From: Lottia gigantea
Taxonomy: Eukaryota > Mollusca > Gastropoda > Lottiidae
DNA length: 64,000 nucleotides
Direction: 5' to 3'
Assembly: GCF_000327385.1 (NCBI RefSeq)
Contig: NW_008706746.1
Location: forward strand, 8,430,825-8,494,824
A model generated the notes under the pieces. It did no database searches. It was given only the letters and a program-made list of their open reading frames with translations, and was not told where the DNA came from. Positions 48,371 to 62,331 of the stretch are shown here, one piece after another (within the stretch, counting starts at the first letter, position 1; each line of letters opens with the position of its first letter). The position numbers and the translations under genes were made by a program.

Positions 48371-49914
48371 TGGAGAACTATTAAATTGAAGATAGATATA
48401 TAGAGTCGAGCTGCATTCAACTAATTGCTGATAATCAGGAAACTCTGATATCATATATTACATATTATTTATAAATCACATTGACCAACATACATCATAA
48501 AATCTATACAACATATACTTTTGTCTGCATCCAGTATTGTACATATAGCTGACAGAGTAAACCTAAGTGATGTAAAGCCTACCCTTTCAGAAGGGTGTCT
48601 GTGTATTCAAAGATGTTTTGTTCGGAATTAATGTGAATGTGTCCTGACAAATCATGAAGTTATAAATTTAATCACAAGAATATACCAAAGAAGAATGATC
48701 TTATAATATTCATATATATATGCTCAACTTGTTGATATCTTTTTATAATTAATCTATTTTCTAGTTTTATTTAGGATTATATTTCATTTTGTCTGATTTT
48801 TTAAAATGTTAATTAATACTTATAGCACATGATATTGTAGAAATCTCCTAGTTGAAACTTTCATATGTATTTATTACATGATGAACAATACTCAAATGGG
48901 CATTTTAGATTATTTTTAGTTTTTATAGTGCTATAAATTATATTGTAATTCTTATTTTCCTCTTATTTTTTTATATTATTTGATAGTGCTGTATTTTAGT
49001 AATTTTATTTTCAAAAATACTTTTGTTTTATTTGCATGATAATTCTTCTCTAGTGGCTATGTTAATCCCTGTCAGTGATGCAGGTCGGATGGGCTGACAT
49101 TAAAAAATGTGTCTAGTTGTTCATCCCAATAAACAGAGGTTCCTATGTGCTACAGGCTGTAGCTGGTTAAGATCCCTTGACAGTTGGAAATTAAAAGAAA
49201 GTGGGAGAATGCTGTTGTACTACAAAAATTTCCGGACACTGCAATGTCTTCATTTGCCCAATGAGATGCCGAAAAGTGTGACATTTCTCATACGAATTTG
49301 ATGCATATCAAGGGAGCTGGTATATTTTAACTTATTGTACACTGCACAGTATTGCTTGTCTATCTTAGTCCAATAACTTGCACAAAGGTGTGGGGATGTG
49401 GATCTGCAAATGCCTTTTCTCATAGACTATAATTCATTCTGCTCTGTCTTGAGGGGTTGACTCAAAGTGAGAAAATGTTTGGAAGGATATCAGATTATTA
49501 TTGTGAAGTGCAAAATGTAAACACTGGTTTGATAAAATGTATAAAGTACAAAGCTTGGTTATTAAAGTAATAATTTTAATAAACATATAAAACTTGGTGG
49601 TAGATCTATATATAAAAAACCTATCTAACTATCACAGAGGGCGATGGTTACCGATGATTACGTATATTCAATTTTCTGGCTTGTAACTTCAGAGAATATG
49701 ACATTTCTTCTATAGCCCCGTCAGATGTCTATAGAATTCATTTTTTTTGTTCAAATTTTGAAAAAGACTTTTTCAAAATTATTTACAGTTCACTATAATT
49801 CTAGCACTTATTCAACTTATCCAATTATTGATGCTGTATTATTTGTGGCATTCTCTATATTGTATATAACTGTATCTGTGGTCTATTATCTTATAACTAT
49901 GTGTAGAGAGTGAT
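48371..49914. other. 3' flanks of two convergent genes
   Basis: No coding frame is supported. The region holds the 3' end of the plus-strand membrane-protein gene and of the minus-strand CCDC78-like gene, which converge here. A SINE-like repeat related to 45330-45515 lies at about 49070-49210. Confidence 0.5.
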
Positions 49915-52900
49915 TTATCGTCTGATAACTGTATGTGTAGCACTATCTGATAATAATACAGCATCTTCCTGTATTCCACACATTCTTCTTAATCTTAATA
50001 TCTCTTCTTTATATCTGAAATTACAGAAAATATAGAGAGCTGAAACTTAATAGCAAATTGCTAATGTATAGTAGTACAACAAGTTCTCCAAAAGGTTTTT
50101 TACATCTGAAATAGCAGTAAATACAGAGTGCTGACACACAGCTAAATTCTGATGCATATTGTAACAAAAAAAGGCTATAAAAGTCAAAATAAACATATTG
50201 ATAAGTACATTATCTAAGTTACAGGTGCTCTGTAGTGTAAACTATATTGTGCACTACTAGATCTGTCACTACAACCACATTTCCACAAAGTGATCAGGTT
50301 TGAATTGGAAATTAAATGGAACAAGATCTTTTACTCATGTCTGCAGCAGTTGTTTCAAATAAATATTTATTCCTTTTGAAAACTCCTTTTGCAGTATTAT
50401 TGAAAAATGCAAGTTTTTATGGCTATGAAAGTTGGAAATTATAGGGAAAACCTACCTTACTAAATGATTATCAATATAATCTTGACTTTCTCTCAACTGT
50501 TCTTTTAATACATTATTTTCACTGAGTAACCTGGCTCTCTCCTGTTCTAACCCTTGTTGGGTATTCAATGTAAACTCTCTCATTTGTTTACGTAAGCTTC
50601 CCCACGAATCACTACTAGGACCATCTTTATTATTATCACTACTATATAATCCCATCTACAAATACAGATATCTCTTAGTTTACATACATTATAAATACAA
50701 ATATTGAAATTATCCAACCTATATTGCAGTGAGTTTGATTTCTTTGTTCTGAGTGAATGAATGAATAGATAGCACTAAGGCCATACAAAATAAACAGTCT
50801 GTATAACAGGCCCAAAAATACCTGATTGTTGCCTAAATATTAAATGTACATTAAATTTGTGGTAATAAATAATAAATGCTTTGGCTCACTCTGAATTATT
50901 CCAGTTGAAAATCTTAAAAAGCGCTGAATGAATAAATGAAACTATAATGTTATCAGATAGGCTATAGGGGAGTTCAGATGTAAGGAATAGGAACAGTACC
51001 CCGCTCATCCTCTCAAGACAATGCCTCCTTCTGGAGCCATACAGTGTCTACCTTCACCCCATGAGATCACCACAACCAATGTTATAATATTTGACAATCC
51101 TTTCAGTTTTTATAGAACATTTCTTAATAAGAATGACACATTTGCCATTAATTCATATTTAAACTCATGACTGAATTACAATTCACATTTTAGACCCTTT
51201 CCATTCCAGAAGTGAAAAAGCTCAGTTGTTAGCAAACCCCAAACAACACCACAATCTTTTAGAAAACCCACAGCTTACCCTTATTTTATGAGATTCACTA
51301 TCCGATCTCATATTAGATAATTCAGCTTTTAGACGTCCAATTTCCTTCAAATGAGCAGACTGGATATCAGCATCTGATAAATTGAGGTGATGTTCGTCAG
51401 GTCCCATATCAGCCTCTGATATTCCACGAGCTTCACACAGTTGACGCATATTTCTACAAAAGATTGGAATATTATTTCAGTTGAAATCTTGAATAGGGTG
51501 TATCAACATGGATGAACACCATAACATGAATGACTGTAAATAACATGTTAATTAATTTTAAAATTCTGTGTACATGTACAAGAGTCTATTTCTACTAATA
51601 ATTTACCTATAAGCAATCAAGACTTCTTCAAATTTACGTAGAATATTTTGTAATCGATGTTTGTAATTTTGAGCTGCTTGACTGAGTTGATTTTCTCGGT
51701 CTCTGTGAGAACGTCTGATATCTTTCAACATACTATGAGTGTATTCTCTCAATCGGGCTTCAGTTGCAGCATTAGGCACACCACTTCCCTTGTCTACATA
51801 CTCCTAAAACATAATATAATTTGTATAAGTTTAGTCAAGCTTAAATATTATGTGGATTTTATGTCTTTATTCAAAAATAGAGAAAATTTTGATCGCTACT
51901 GTTTCAATTACAATTCATTCTACCTCAAATGAAAATGGATTGTACTATGTTCGAAAACATACTTGGATGGGCATCAGTAGCAGTTCCATGAATTATTAGA
52001 AGGAGGGGCTGAAAATGGGCCTCGTTATTGTCAAGGAGGCTCACAGGCTTTTCTTTCACATATTGAATAATAAGAGGGGTAGCCAAAACTGGGCCAGCCT
52101 CACTTCTGGAGAGCCATGGCACTGATGCGCATATATATCAGATGTCTAACCACCAGAGAATTGGAATGATTTTGATTAAAACAAGATTAAACAAATAGGG
52201 AGCTAACTGACTTAATTGGGGGACAACTGTGAAGGTTGAGCCTCCCCTGCACCCCAGTGGATTAACTTACTGAGATATCTTCTATATATTTGACTAATCT
52301 AGCTCGATAATCTTCACCAATATCTTTCACTTTATGTTGCATTCTATTTAACTGAGTCTGAATAGATTCATTTTCTCCTCGTAATATTATCAATTTCTAC
52401 AAATATAAAACACTTATTGTATGTATAAAGAATGGAAAACTTTTCGCTCTTCAATATCATAAATTCTGAAAATAAATCCCCCTAAAGAAAAAAAGCAAGG
52501 GATCAAAAATATAAAAATATTGGTTCATTAGACAAATCTGAACTTTGACATACAAAGTAAGGATCAACTTTACTATGGTATAATAAAGCGAGCTATATAG
52601 TCACACATGTTCTCTTTCAAACATCTACCTCTAAGCCTGTAAAGTGAATGATAGATTGACCATATCCTTTTAATATCTTTAACAAAAGTTCAGAACAACA
52701 TTATAAACTTACAGCATTTAATTCTGAAACTTGATGTTGTCTCTCTCTGGCCAGATTTCTTGCTTGTGTCAATTCCTTGTATATATTAGTCCTAAAACAT
52801 AATTGTATAATCTTAAAATCATCCGACATATATTATGGCTTTGATTGAATCCGAAAGTTTGCTCTTGAGGCAAAACTTGAAAACATGTGGAGCTGGTCTA

Positions 52901-55900
52901 CAATAAGTATTGTGAAGGGTGCTTCTAGCAAGGCCAGGCATTACCATTTTTTTTTAGGACCTATGAGCGAGGCAAATCTTGGAAACTCCATGTGAATGCT
53001 GTATCACTTCCAGACAAATCAGATAGTTAACCTCTTAAAATAACTCGTTTTTTCTTGATACTACGCCATATATAGAAAACACATATATAGAAAACACATA
53101 TATAGAAAACACATATATAGAAAATAGAAAACACATATATAGAAAATACATATAGAAAAAGAAAGGGAAATTTCTGGTAGGACAGGCTTATGCGATTTTC
53201 GTGCATTTCTGGTAGTTCTGAAGATTATTTACATATATTCAAGACCTAAATGAACCTCCAAAAATGGCGAACCATGCACTTTTAAAACTCTGAAAAAATT
53301 GATAATGTATACTTACAATCTTCCTTCTAGTCTCTCAGTATCATTGCCTTTGTCTTTCTTTAATCTGGAAATCTCATTTTCATAGAATCGGTTCCTACTC
53401 AATATCTGAAAACAAACATTCATTTCAAATGGCTGCACAGGAGCATGTAAAGGAGATATGATGTGCTTTCTAATTATGACATACAAGGTATTGCCTTACT
53501 CTGAGTAAATACCTAGTTTGGGGATATGATATGAATGTAAAGCCACTTCATAACAGAGGTGGTGCTGGTCATTAAAGATTGGGCCTTTTCTGTGAAATCC
53601 ACTTGATTATGCTTTAAGGATGATTTTAAGAAATAAGGGTTTGACAGTACTTACATTTTCTGCAGTACGATCTCTATCACTCTGATCACCTATAATTTGA
53701 TCAACTCGAATACGACCATTGGAGTTTTTAGCCACCAGTGCTTTAATTCTGGCTATTTCAGCGTTAGGATCCCCAACTGTCGTATCTCCATTAGTTAATA
53801 CTCGAACTTGTCTCATCAAGGCAGCTTTAGCATTCACTAGATTTCAACAGTTCAATGGCTAGCTCTTCATTTCTTGCAACCTATAATGACAATATTAATT
53901 GTAAGTCTCAGGAAAAGATCAACAATCCAAGCCCTCGATCCCTACCAAAGTTAATCTTTTAAGCTTTTAGCCGCTGATTCAAAAAGAGTTTCCTTTCTCA
54001 TGACTGTCTAAACCCAAACTGCATGCTAGACCTTTCAACCTGATCCTCATTCTTCTATTGGAAGATGTCACTAGAAGGTATTGAGCAATGGAGGGAGGGG
54101 GTACAATGAGCAAGAATAAAGAATAAAGGGACAACAGAATTTAGTTCACTTACCTCCCTTGTGTGTTCTTTACTTAAAGCTGAATAATTTGATTTCAAGC
54201 CTACATATTCATCAGCTAGATCTTTCCTATCTTTCTCCATGTCAGCCAGTTTCTCCTTTGCATTCTTAGCTCCCTTTAAATGTCTATCTCTTTCTGTTTC
54301 TGCCTCTAATAACTGGTTTTCTAACGTTATTATCTGGAATAAACCCAAAAAATGAAGCACTGTTGACTAAAATGTTATTGTCTTAAATCATCTTTCGTAA
54401 GTGGTTTAAGGGTCCCTTTGTTTCTGATATTCTCTGATGTTCTATCATCATTATTATTTGTGAAAAAACATTTTTCATTTAGCAAACTGTTGGTTGCAAC
54501 ACTAAAATGAATTGCATTTAAAGTTAAGTTAAGCAATCAACAACAATTACTTACCTTATTTGTCAGTTCAAATTTGGTGGCTTCAGCATCCTCCTTGATC
54601 TTATTATTCTCTATCTGCATCTCAACTAGTGACTGAGACACCTATATAATAAAATAGACATGAAATGATTACTTCTATAGAAAATCAATGTCAATATCAG
54701 CACATTGAAGTAGATTTTGCAATGGCTCTGCAAAGATCTTTAATGTTGAAAATCTGTATCCTGGGCCTTTGTTTGTTTTCTATCTTAATGACCAGAGAAA
54801 AGGGGATAAAGATTAGAGGATATTTTGTGGCCAATCCCTTGACAGCTAGAATACAAGTGAACTATTGACACATACCTTTAGTTTCTCCTCCTCACTAGCC
54901 AGTAATTGTTGTGACAGATCAGTTTTAGTGTTAGATAAATTACCAAACTTTCCTGTCAGCGATTCCAATCGATGCTGTAATCTCTCATTCTGGTCTTTTA
55001 ATATCAACTGGAAGAAAGAAGGATCAAGATTTAAAGTGTGTTTATAACTGTGAACATGCTCTGCTGCGTCCATTTTGGACATTTTTCAAAAAACACTATT
55101 ATAATATCTGTCATCCAGTCTCATGCATTAACCAAGTTGATTTTTATATGCAGTATTTTTTTTCAATGTTTTAAAGCACCCAGGGATAAATTAAAATTCC
55201 CTAACATATGAATCAGAAGGTTTGGTATTCAACAGGCATGAATTAGAAGCAACAGAACTTACATTTTCAGTTTGTAACGCTCGTAACTCGTCATCTCCCT
55301 GTCCAAGGGGAATAACTTTAAAATTAGTTGTTGTTGGAACATCTTGAACTGTAGTGGTCACTTGTGGAATGGTGAAACCCAGTGGTGAAGCCCTCAATCC
55401 TTCAAATACAGGAACATTGGTCACTTCCACAGGACTGGACCGGGTAGTGGTTGTGTGGTTGATAACTGATCTATACTGAGCCATTAGACTCTGAAAGAGA
55501 CAAAATAATTACATTTAGAACTAAGCTTGAAACTAACCTTTAAGGAAGCCTTTACTTTAAAAGGGCACCAAAATTGTAAGTTTTTGCTCTGAGAATCGTT
55601 TTGGAGATGTAATTTCATGGATTCCAATGGATTCTTATATTCTTAAATGCCTCATAAGGATATGAATTCATGAATGACAGATTGTACGAAAGATTAAGCC
55701 ACATTATCTACAGTATTAAGATGCCACAAAAACAGAGATAGCCTGTCTAAGGAATGTTATTAAGAGATATTTGGACAAAATTAATAAATCAAACTCACTT
55801 GTGCCAGATTATCATTAACTATAGGAAAATTCTTTACTTGAGATAAATTCAGAGCAAATTTAAGAACACCATTAGCTATTTGTTCTGTAGTTCGTGGTTT

Positions 55901-58900
55901 TAAACAGATGATAGCTCTAGTTTTACAATTTCCTCCAAGTTGTTCTTTTAATAACTTACTCAACACACTCTGACTGGAGAAAAAATAATGAAAAAGATGT
56001 TTTCTCTTACAATGTTACTATAATAGGTTTTAAGAAGGGAATACTGCAGGTTTTAGTTCGTGATCAGTTAAATGAGAACTGATATCATCTTGTCATATAC
56101 AAACCAGTTGAGTATAATGGGTGATATCAGTTAATTGGAAGTACCACATTCTCCTTGTTTTAATATTGAGGTAGATTATTTTTACTTAAGGAGCCATACC
56201 ATAACTTATCATCTTTACGCCAAATCAAAAGTCCATAACTCACCAGTAAATTCAGAACCATAAGAGATGTCTGAACTAAACTGAATTTTTTGCGTGTAAT
56301 GAGAATAAAGCACACATTGTAGAAAAAGTGTTACTTACTCGTAATTAATAATTCGTTCTGGTTGTGGATTAGCCGCTAAAGAAGTTACCACATAATTTAG
56401 ACCAATCAGTGACTTACTTATATTCACCCGTTCTCTCTGTCGTAGCTCGTCAGGATGTACTGAGAGCTTCTCTAAACCTGGTAGTTCCACTACTGTTAAT
56501 CGAGATTTATTGGGTTTCACACTCTCTCCTACTTTCTGAAAACACAGAAAAGATTTATTTATTATATTTATTACAGGCATCAGTTTATTTTTTAGATTTG
56601 CAATGATGGTGAACAAGGTTGTCCTCGAGGTCATCCTACTACCTATTAACTTCAAACTGCGTTTTATATATCACGTTTAGTTCTCATCTAAATAATAAAT
56701 GACCATTTCAATTTCAATATTGTCTTTTTTATTAAACAATGTATATCAATTAATCTTCGCTAAAAAAAAAATTCAGTTCAGTTATTAAGATAACTTCATT
56801 GATATTAGCTGATTAAACCTGAATTTCTAAAAAATCTAAAATCTCTATAAGTGCATTGAAAATGTCTCAAAACTGGAGTTCATTTAATCTCAAGATCTCC
56901 ATTATTTGAATGTATAGATATTTTTAGTTTAACTATAATCTAAAGTGTCAAGATATGAAACATGCACTATTCAATTCAATTCTTAACTTTACATCTTTGA
57001 TAAAAATTTATCTAATAAAATTTATACAATTTTATGTAGTTTTTTAATCTAATAAAGATTCTTCTTCCAAATATTGTACTAAATATTGAATATTACTAAA
57101 TATTGAATATTACTAAATATTGAATATTACTAAATATTGAGTATTTTACTAAATATTGAATATTTTACTAAATATTGAATATTTTACTAAATATTGAATA
57201 TTTTACTAAATATTAAATATTTTACTAAATATAAATATTTTACTAAATATAAATATTTTACTAAATATAAATATTTTACTAATATTAAATATATGACTAA
57301 ATAGTAAATATTTTACTAGAAAATAATCGATGATAATGATTCACATGCAACTGAAAAGAACAGGTTTGGTGGCATTACCTTCTCTTGTAATCAAAAAAGA
57401 TTATGTTAAGCTTGGGACTGTTTGACTGAATAGTTTATCTGAGATTTTAATATCAAACAATAATATTAACGTCCATAAAATGCTATGAATGAAAGTAAAT
57501 CTTAGAATATATAAATCAAGATTATATCCAAAATATTTGCAAATGTTATCTCTAAAACTAAGAGTAACTTAAAAAGTTAATTTCTACTTCAACTTGCATT
57601 TTGTTGAATTAAAGAAGATCTTACCACTTCTTTAAACTTGAGAAGTTATTACATTTAATACTACTACTGACTAATACTATCAAGAAATAATACTTGCTAA
57701 ATTTATCTAATAAAAACTACAAAATGTGTTCTCAATCTAATTTAAACTTACTTTTCATTTCACCTAATCCTGTAAAAATTTTAACATTTTATCAAAGAAA
57801 GTTCAAAGACTTTCAAAATGGCTGTGATATGTTTTGGTTGTTAATGACAACAAAACCAAAAGGTTTTTATTGAAAAGGATATGAATGAAATGAATTGTTG
57901 GAGGTGTTTTGTATTGACTCTGTGCTATTTCTAATAAAGCCATTTTGTATTAGTTGACACTAGTAGAGCCTGAATAGACCAGTCATGACTATAGACTATC
58001 CTCGGTACAATGTACTCAATGTCTTGTATTGTTTAGATTTCTTATCACACAAAGTCAATATTGGTGATTTTACAAGTTTATAAAATGAATTTTTACTAAA
58101 TTACTAAACATTTAAAAGATAAAAGATAGTTTCTTTAAGAAAAGTTAGAATTTTACAATTCTGAATGCAGAAAACAATGGTGAATGTGTTTAAATGTTTT
58201 GAATTGTGATACATAGCAACAAAACAAAATAATAATATCAATATTTCAACAGTGTTAAGTATAAGAATCTCTTATGAATTTTCTGATGTTCTATCTAGTA
58301 ATTTCATGCTTATAAAACCCACTAAAATTATGACTCTGTGGTAATTAAAAAATCCTAATTAAGTTCTTCACAAGAGCAAGAAGAGAAAAACATAAAGCGA
58401 AATATTTTCTAATTAATTTTAGAGACTAAATTTTACATCATTATACTCATAAGAAAAATCCCAGAAAATGCCTCATTCTGTCATTGGTTACTTTCACAGA
58501 AATTCTTAAGAAATGTGTGTCAATCACAAGAACAACCTTTGGTTTCTTCTTGAATTTCTGGAGATTCAATCATTAAGCATCTTATACAGAGACTAACTCA
58601 ATACAATCTATCTCGTTACTATCTGAGCTTTCCTACTGCCCCCATAAAACACAGACAACTGCAGACAAACTGCTCTGTTCTGATTGATACCCAAATAAAA
58701 TAGAAAAACAATAAAATTCACCACTTCTAAATCAACATGTGTTACAATAGCAGCATGTTTTTCAGCAGGACCAAAATCTGTCATGGTTTCAGTCTGTCGG
58801 CCCCAACCCTGAAGAAATTGGGATGCAGCAGAACTGGCATTTCTTACATGTATCTTCATAGCATTCTGGAAGAAATTTAAAATAAGACATCAATGTCAAG

Positions 58901-60337
58901 TCAGATCCTCTCCCTGTTTCTCAAAATATCTTTCAATAAAATTCAATCAAATATTTATTGTAGGCAAGTCTACCGGAAAAGTTTGTCTTAAGATGTCTTT
59001 TTCTTTTGTAAGATCTACCTCAATGCTAAAGGCTATAGATGTTATTTGAAAAACATATAATTCAAAAAAAGATCGCTTAATAGCACTTTCTTCTCTAGAC
59101 TATTAAAGGAGATATATAAACTGAAACTAAACGGAAACAAACCTTAGCTTCTACACCATCTCTAGGAGTTTCAATCAACTCAACATAATTTGATCCTCCA
59201 CCAGGAGGGTTTAATAAATCTTTAATTCGTTCATTATAAACTTCTAACATCTGTAGAGTAACCTTCGGATCACGTCTCATTAAATTTGTTTCTGGTATAT
59301 ACCGCTCTGAAATATTCGTTTTGCTTTAAGATTAAACACCCTAAATTTCATAATTTAAAGAACTTTTATGTATAAATATGCAAGTACAGATTTCAAAGAT
59401 ACAAATCTTTAAAAAGATCATTAATCAGAGGTTTGGATTAGGAAGAGTTGGTATACACTATCCATACAAGAAACCAAGCTGTTTGTAAGTTGGTATCATT
59501 CTTTATTTAAATATCAGTATTCATCCCCCTTCTGTGAGACTGTCTATTTCAATGATTAAACACTCTTCAAAGCATATTACCATTCTCATAATACTTAAAT
59601 TTCTAAATTAAACTACTAAATTTTAACATACCACCAGTTAGTTTAGCAAATAAATAGTCAAATATCATTGGTACTATTCCATTATTAGTTTGACTGAGAC
59701 CAGCTGTAGTAAATGATTTACCACTACCAGTTTCCCCTGCCACTAGTATACATACATTGTACCCAGATAGATACAACTCTACTAATAACTCTAATGAATT
59801 GTGGAAGATCTCTTGGGTCTTTGTTTTGGGGTGGTATAGTTTCTGAAAGCTAATATGTGATAAAATTTTCTAAAAAAGCCATTTGAGATAAAATTGATGT
59901 CTTTAATATTCTAATTCATGGTACATAAAAGGCCTAAATGTTCTTAAAATATATGAAATACTAAGACATGGTACATAAAATAGAGAAAAAAGAACTTCAA
60001 AATATTTACAATAGTTCATTATGAAATATTGGACTGAAAAGTCAAAATTTGGTTATATGTATTTTTACTTTTTTTTAAACTATTGTAAGCAAGTAGGACA
60101 TTTTATGACTTTAATTTCATTAAGTAACGTGGATCTAAATCTAATTATTGAAATATGTAAGGTGCTCAAATTGAATTCACTTCAGATTTATTCAAGAGTT
60201 TTTAATATTACTTACTTAAAATGTAAGGATTGAGGTCCAGCTATAACCATATTTCTTTCATAGTCAATTTCCATATCAACCACCCTACCCTGACCCAGAC
60301 TCATTGGTCTTATTCTTCCTATTACTTCTATATTCAT
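49915..60337 (-). CDS. CCDC78: CCDC78-like protein: degenerate kinesin motor plus coiled coil
   Basis: Exons in transcript order: 60216-60337, 59632-59849, 59143-59306, 58722-58865, 56339-56535, 55799-55973, 55263-55490, 54876-55007, 54555-54641, 54154-54333, 53655-53880, 53317-53405, 52713-52791, 52271-52396, 51607-51803, 51279-51453, 50456-50655, 49915-50014; about 945 codons. The first six encode a kinesin-like motor: start VIGRIRP, intact P-loop GETGSGKS, VTLQMLEVYNERIKDLL, switch II ELPGLEKL in place of DLAGSE, and INYDQSVLSKLLKEQLGG. The switch I motif SSRSH is replaced by AEKHA. Then comes a DUF4472-type coiled coil (LASEEEKLKVSQSLVEMQIE, LADEYVGLKSNYSALSKE) and further coiled coil to the end (YKEEILRLRR). 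Vertebrate CCDC78 acts in deuterosomes. Exon 53655-53880 has one extra base, breaking the frame. Other degenerate kinesins are the alternative. Confidence 0.85.
52195..52262 (+). repeat. Fragment of the dispersed repeat at 16130-16351
   Basis: TGACTTAATTGGGGGACAAC and GTGAAGGTTGA match the minus-strand interior of the repeat near 16255-16351 (TGACTTAATGGGGG, ACAACTGTCAAGGTTGA). It lies in an intron of the CCDC78-like gene. Confidence 0.5.
53070..53160. repeat. Short tandem repeat, ACACATATATAGAAA unit
   Basis: About six copies of a 15-base unit (ACACATATATAGAAA) with one partial interruption, in an intron of the CCDC78-like gene. It directly precedes a family B element fragment. Confidence 0.85.
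53175..53290. mobile_element. Family B MITE remnant
   Basis: Shares ATGCGATTTTCGTGCATTTC and TAGTTCTGAAGATTATTTAC with the 3' half of the element at 25285-25602, then reads into a CCAAAAATGGCG end like the start of the copies at 19592 and 35667 in reverse. It lies in an intron of the CCDC78-like gene. Confidence 0.5.
56640..58715. other. Long intron of the CCDC78-like gene
   Basis: The 2.2-kb intron between exons 58722-58865 and 56339-56535 is AT-rich with no further exon that keeps frame. Both flanking exons join in phase 0. It contains the ACTAAATATTGAATATT tandem repeat at 57075-57320. Confidence 0.6.
57075..57320. repeat. AT-rich tandem repeat, ACTAAATATTGAATATTTT unit
   Basis: About 14 imperfect copies of a 15-19 base unit, ACTAAATATTGAATATT with variable T number, degenerating at the distal end to ACTAAATATAAATATTTT. 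It lies in the long intron of the CCDC78-like gene. Confidence 0.88.
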
Positions 60338-61380
60338 CTTTTTTTTTATCTAATTTCTGAAAGGAAATTGCTGATATGGGTTTTCATAGCAATGAAATTC
60401 ATTCAAGAGTTAACTAAGGGGCAATTCCATGGTAACGGACGTACATTTCAGACAATTTTCTATCCTTACCAGTAAAAGTTTAAGGCTGAAATGTTATTTG
60501 CAATATTTAAAAAATGAATGGTTTAAAACAGAGAACCATTATGCCTTTCAGTGGGTAATATTTTTTTCTGTAGCTACAAATGGCTCTATTTATTTGATAA
60601 TTCAAGTTTAGTAACGGACATACAACCCAAAAGTTGTAAATTATGAAACCGTACGTTTAATACTGAAAGTCTGTGAATTATGGATTTCCAAAAAAAATTC
60701 TTCAGGATATATTTCTGCATATATTGAACAGTTAATCAACAATTAGTAAACATTCTAATATAAGCTGTGTTGCAGATGTTCTTTCATTTCAATTTACCAT
60801 ATCTGAGAAAATTGTTTCAAATTTCTATGTTTGTAATAGAAAACGGGATTGAGAAAAGGGTTTAAAGATTATAGATTCTTTGATTGAAGTCAAAAAGTCC
60901 CAAGAAGTTGTTTTTGGAAAGTTAGTAATTTTGGGAGTGGGTAAGTATTCTTAAAATTATGTAAATGACGTTGTCATCTAATACAACGGGTTATAAGCCA
61001 ATTAATGTAGCTGAAGGATTGGGTCTGATTAGCCTACTGGATGCCGCTGGATAAGTGGATAGTGAAACGGAAAAATCAGAAATTAAACTTTCAAAGACTC
61101 ACAATGACAGATTCTCAATTGTCTTCATTTGGCATGAATACGAAAGGATAACTAATTTTGAGTCCTAAAATCTCTTCTAGAAATTAGTTAATTGTTCTAA
61201 ATATGTCATTCATTATTATTTATTCTTTCTTTGATCATGATAAAATATTTTACTTTGTTTACATTCGCAACACAGATTCTTATCCCATCAGTAGAAGAGC
61301 TACAGAAAAGGGACACTACCAGATTATATAATTTCAATATTCAGACTACAAATAACTCGTTGCAAGTTTGAGCTTGTTGA
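60338..61380. other. Upstream region of the CCDC78-like gene
   Basis: A minus-strand acceptor (TTTCCTTTCAG ending at 60357) lies 19 bases above the CCDC78-like start codon, so a noncoding first exon further upstream is likely. No coding frame is supported in the rest of the stretch. Confidence 0.45.
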
Positions 61381-61500
61381 CAATCTCCATTTTGTCTGTC
61401 ATGTGACTGAAATCTAAAGATTCCATTGGTCAATATCTTAAATCACGTGGTAAGCAACCATTCATAGTTTACAAAATGGCTGTCAAGTCGAAGGAATTTT
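61380..61500. promoter_or_regulatory. Candidate bidirectional promoter between CCDC78-like and AGBL5
   Basis: Contains an inverted CCAAT box (ATTGGTCAAT near 61425), an E-box CACGTG near 61445 followed by TAAGCAACC, a possible RFX X-box half-site, and ACAAAATGGCTG near 61471, a YY1/initiator-like motif. It lies between two divergent genes and just upstream of a probable AGBL5 leader exon. Motif matches only. Confidence 0.4.
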
Positions 61501-61567
61501 CGGGTCATGTGAAGAATAAATCGTAATTTTTATGGATTTCGCGATGAAATAAAACAAGATGTAATAG
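61480..61567 (+). other. AGBL5: Probable noncoding first exon of AGBL5
   Basis: GTAATAG at 61561-61567 is followed by a strong donor GTAAGT. A good acceptor (CATATTTCAG ending at 62260) precedes the start codon at 62332 by 71 bases. Joining the two gives a spliced 5' leader. The transcription start is not defined and the left limit given is approximate. Confidence 0.45.
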
Positions 61568-62331
61568 GTAAGTTACGGTTCCATTTTTGTCTTCTGCAAA
61601 TAACCATTAAGCTGACGTAGTGCTTTTTAGAGCTGATATTGCATATAAATCATCATGATGCAGATTTTTTTTTTTACTTTGTTGATCTGAGTGGAGTGAT
61701 GAGAGGCCATGGCATAGCCTATCTATGAAATGATAAGTAGCTTACCTATTAAAGATATATCCGACCATTTGATACCTGATCCGTCATGCAGATAATTACA
61801 TACCATTTGGTTCTGTTGCCTTGTTAAGCAACTTCCAAAGACAGTTAAGGCATATAAACTTGCCTCTTTTCTGTCTCTCTTCAGTTTGAAGTAGCTTTAT
61901 TACTATTAGAGAAGGCATTAAGTTGATCAATGTTTTTAATGAATGAATAACTCTTTCTGCAATATCTCTACTGCATCTACTACCCAAGTCTGCTGACTAA
62001 AACAAATTAAATTGTTGCTTGGTATAAATAATGTATGATGTGTGATTGTATTTTTAATGCAGACATGTTTGACACACTCTTCGCTCAAATTTGTGTGGAG
62101 GTTTAGTCTGGAAAGGAATTTCCCCACAATTGAGTTGGTGGCTGAGTGTGTTAGATGGATGCTTGCTAACCTCAATCTCCATTCCGTCATTGGACCTGGG
62201 TGAATATATATCTTTGGATATACTGTAGCTGCAACTAATGAATTCCTTTGCATATTTCAGAGACATCCACCAAAACACCAACTATTACAACATCACCTAT
62301 GTTGAGTTAAGATATATAGCTCTAGTTAACA

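Noticed and set aside
59842-59849. Acceptor CTTTCAG ending at 59843 for CCDC78-like exon 2
   Set aside because: It would break the frame with exon 1 (phase 2); the ATTAG acceptor seven bases upstream gives HFNFQKLYHP, matching the kinesin pattern.
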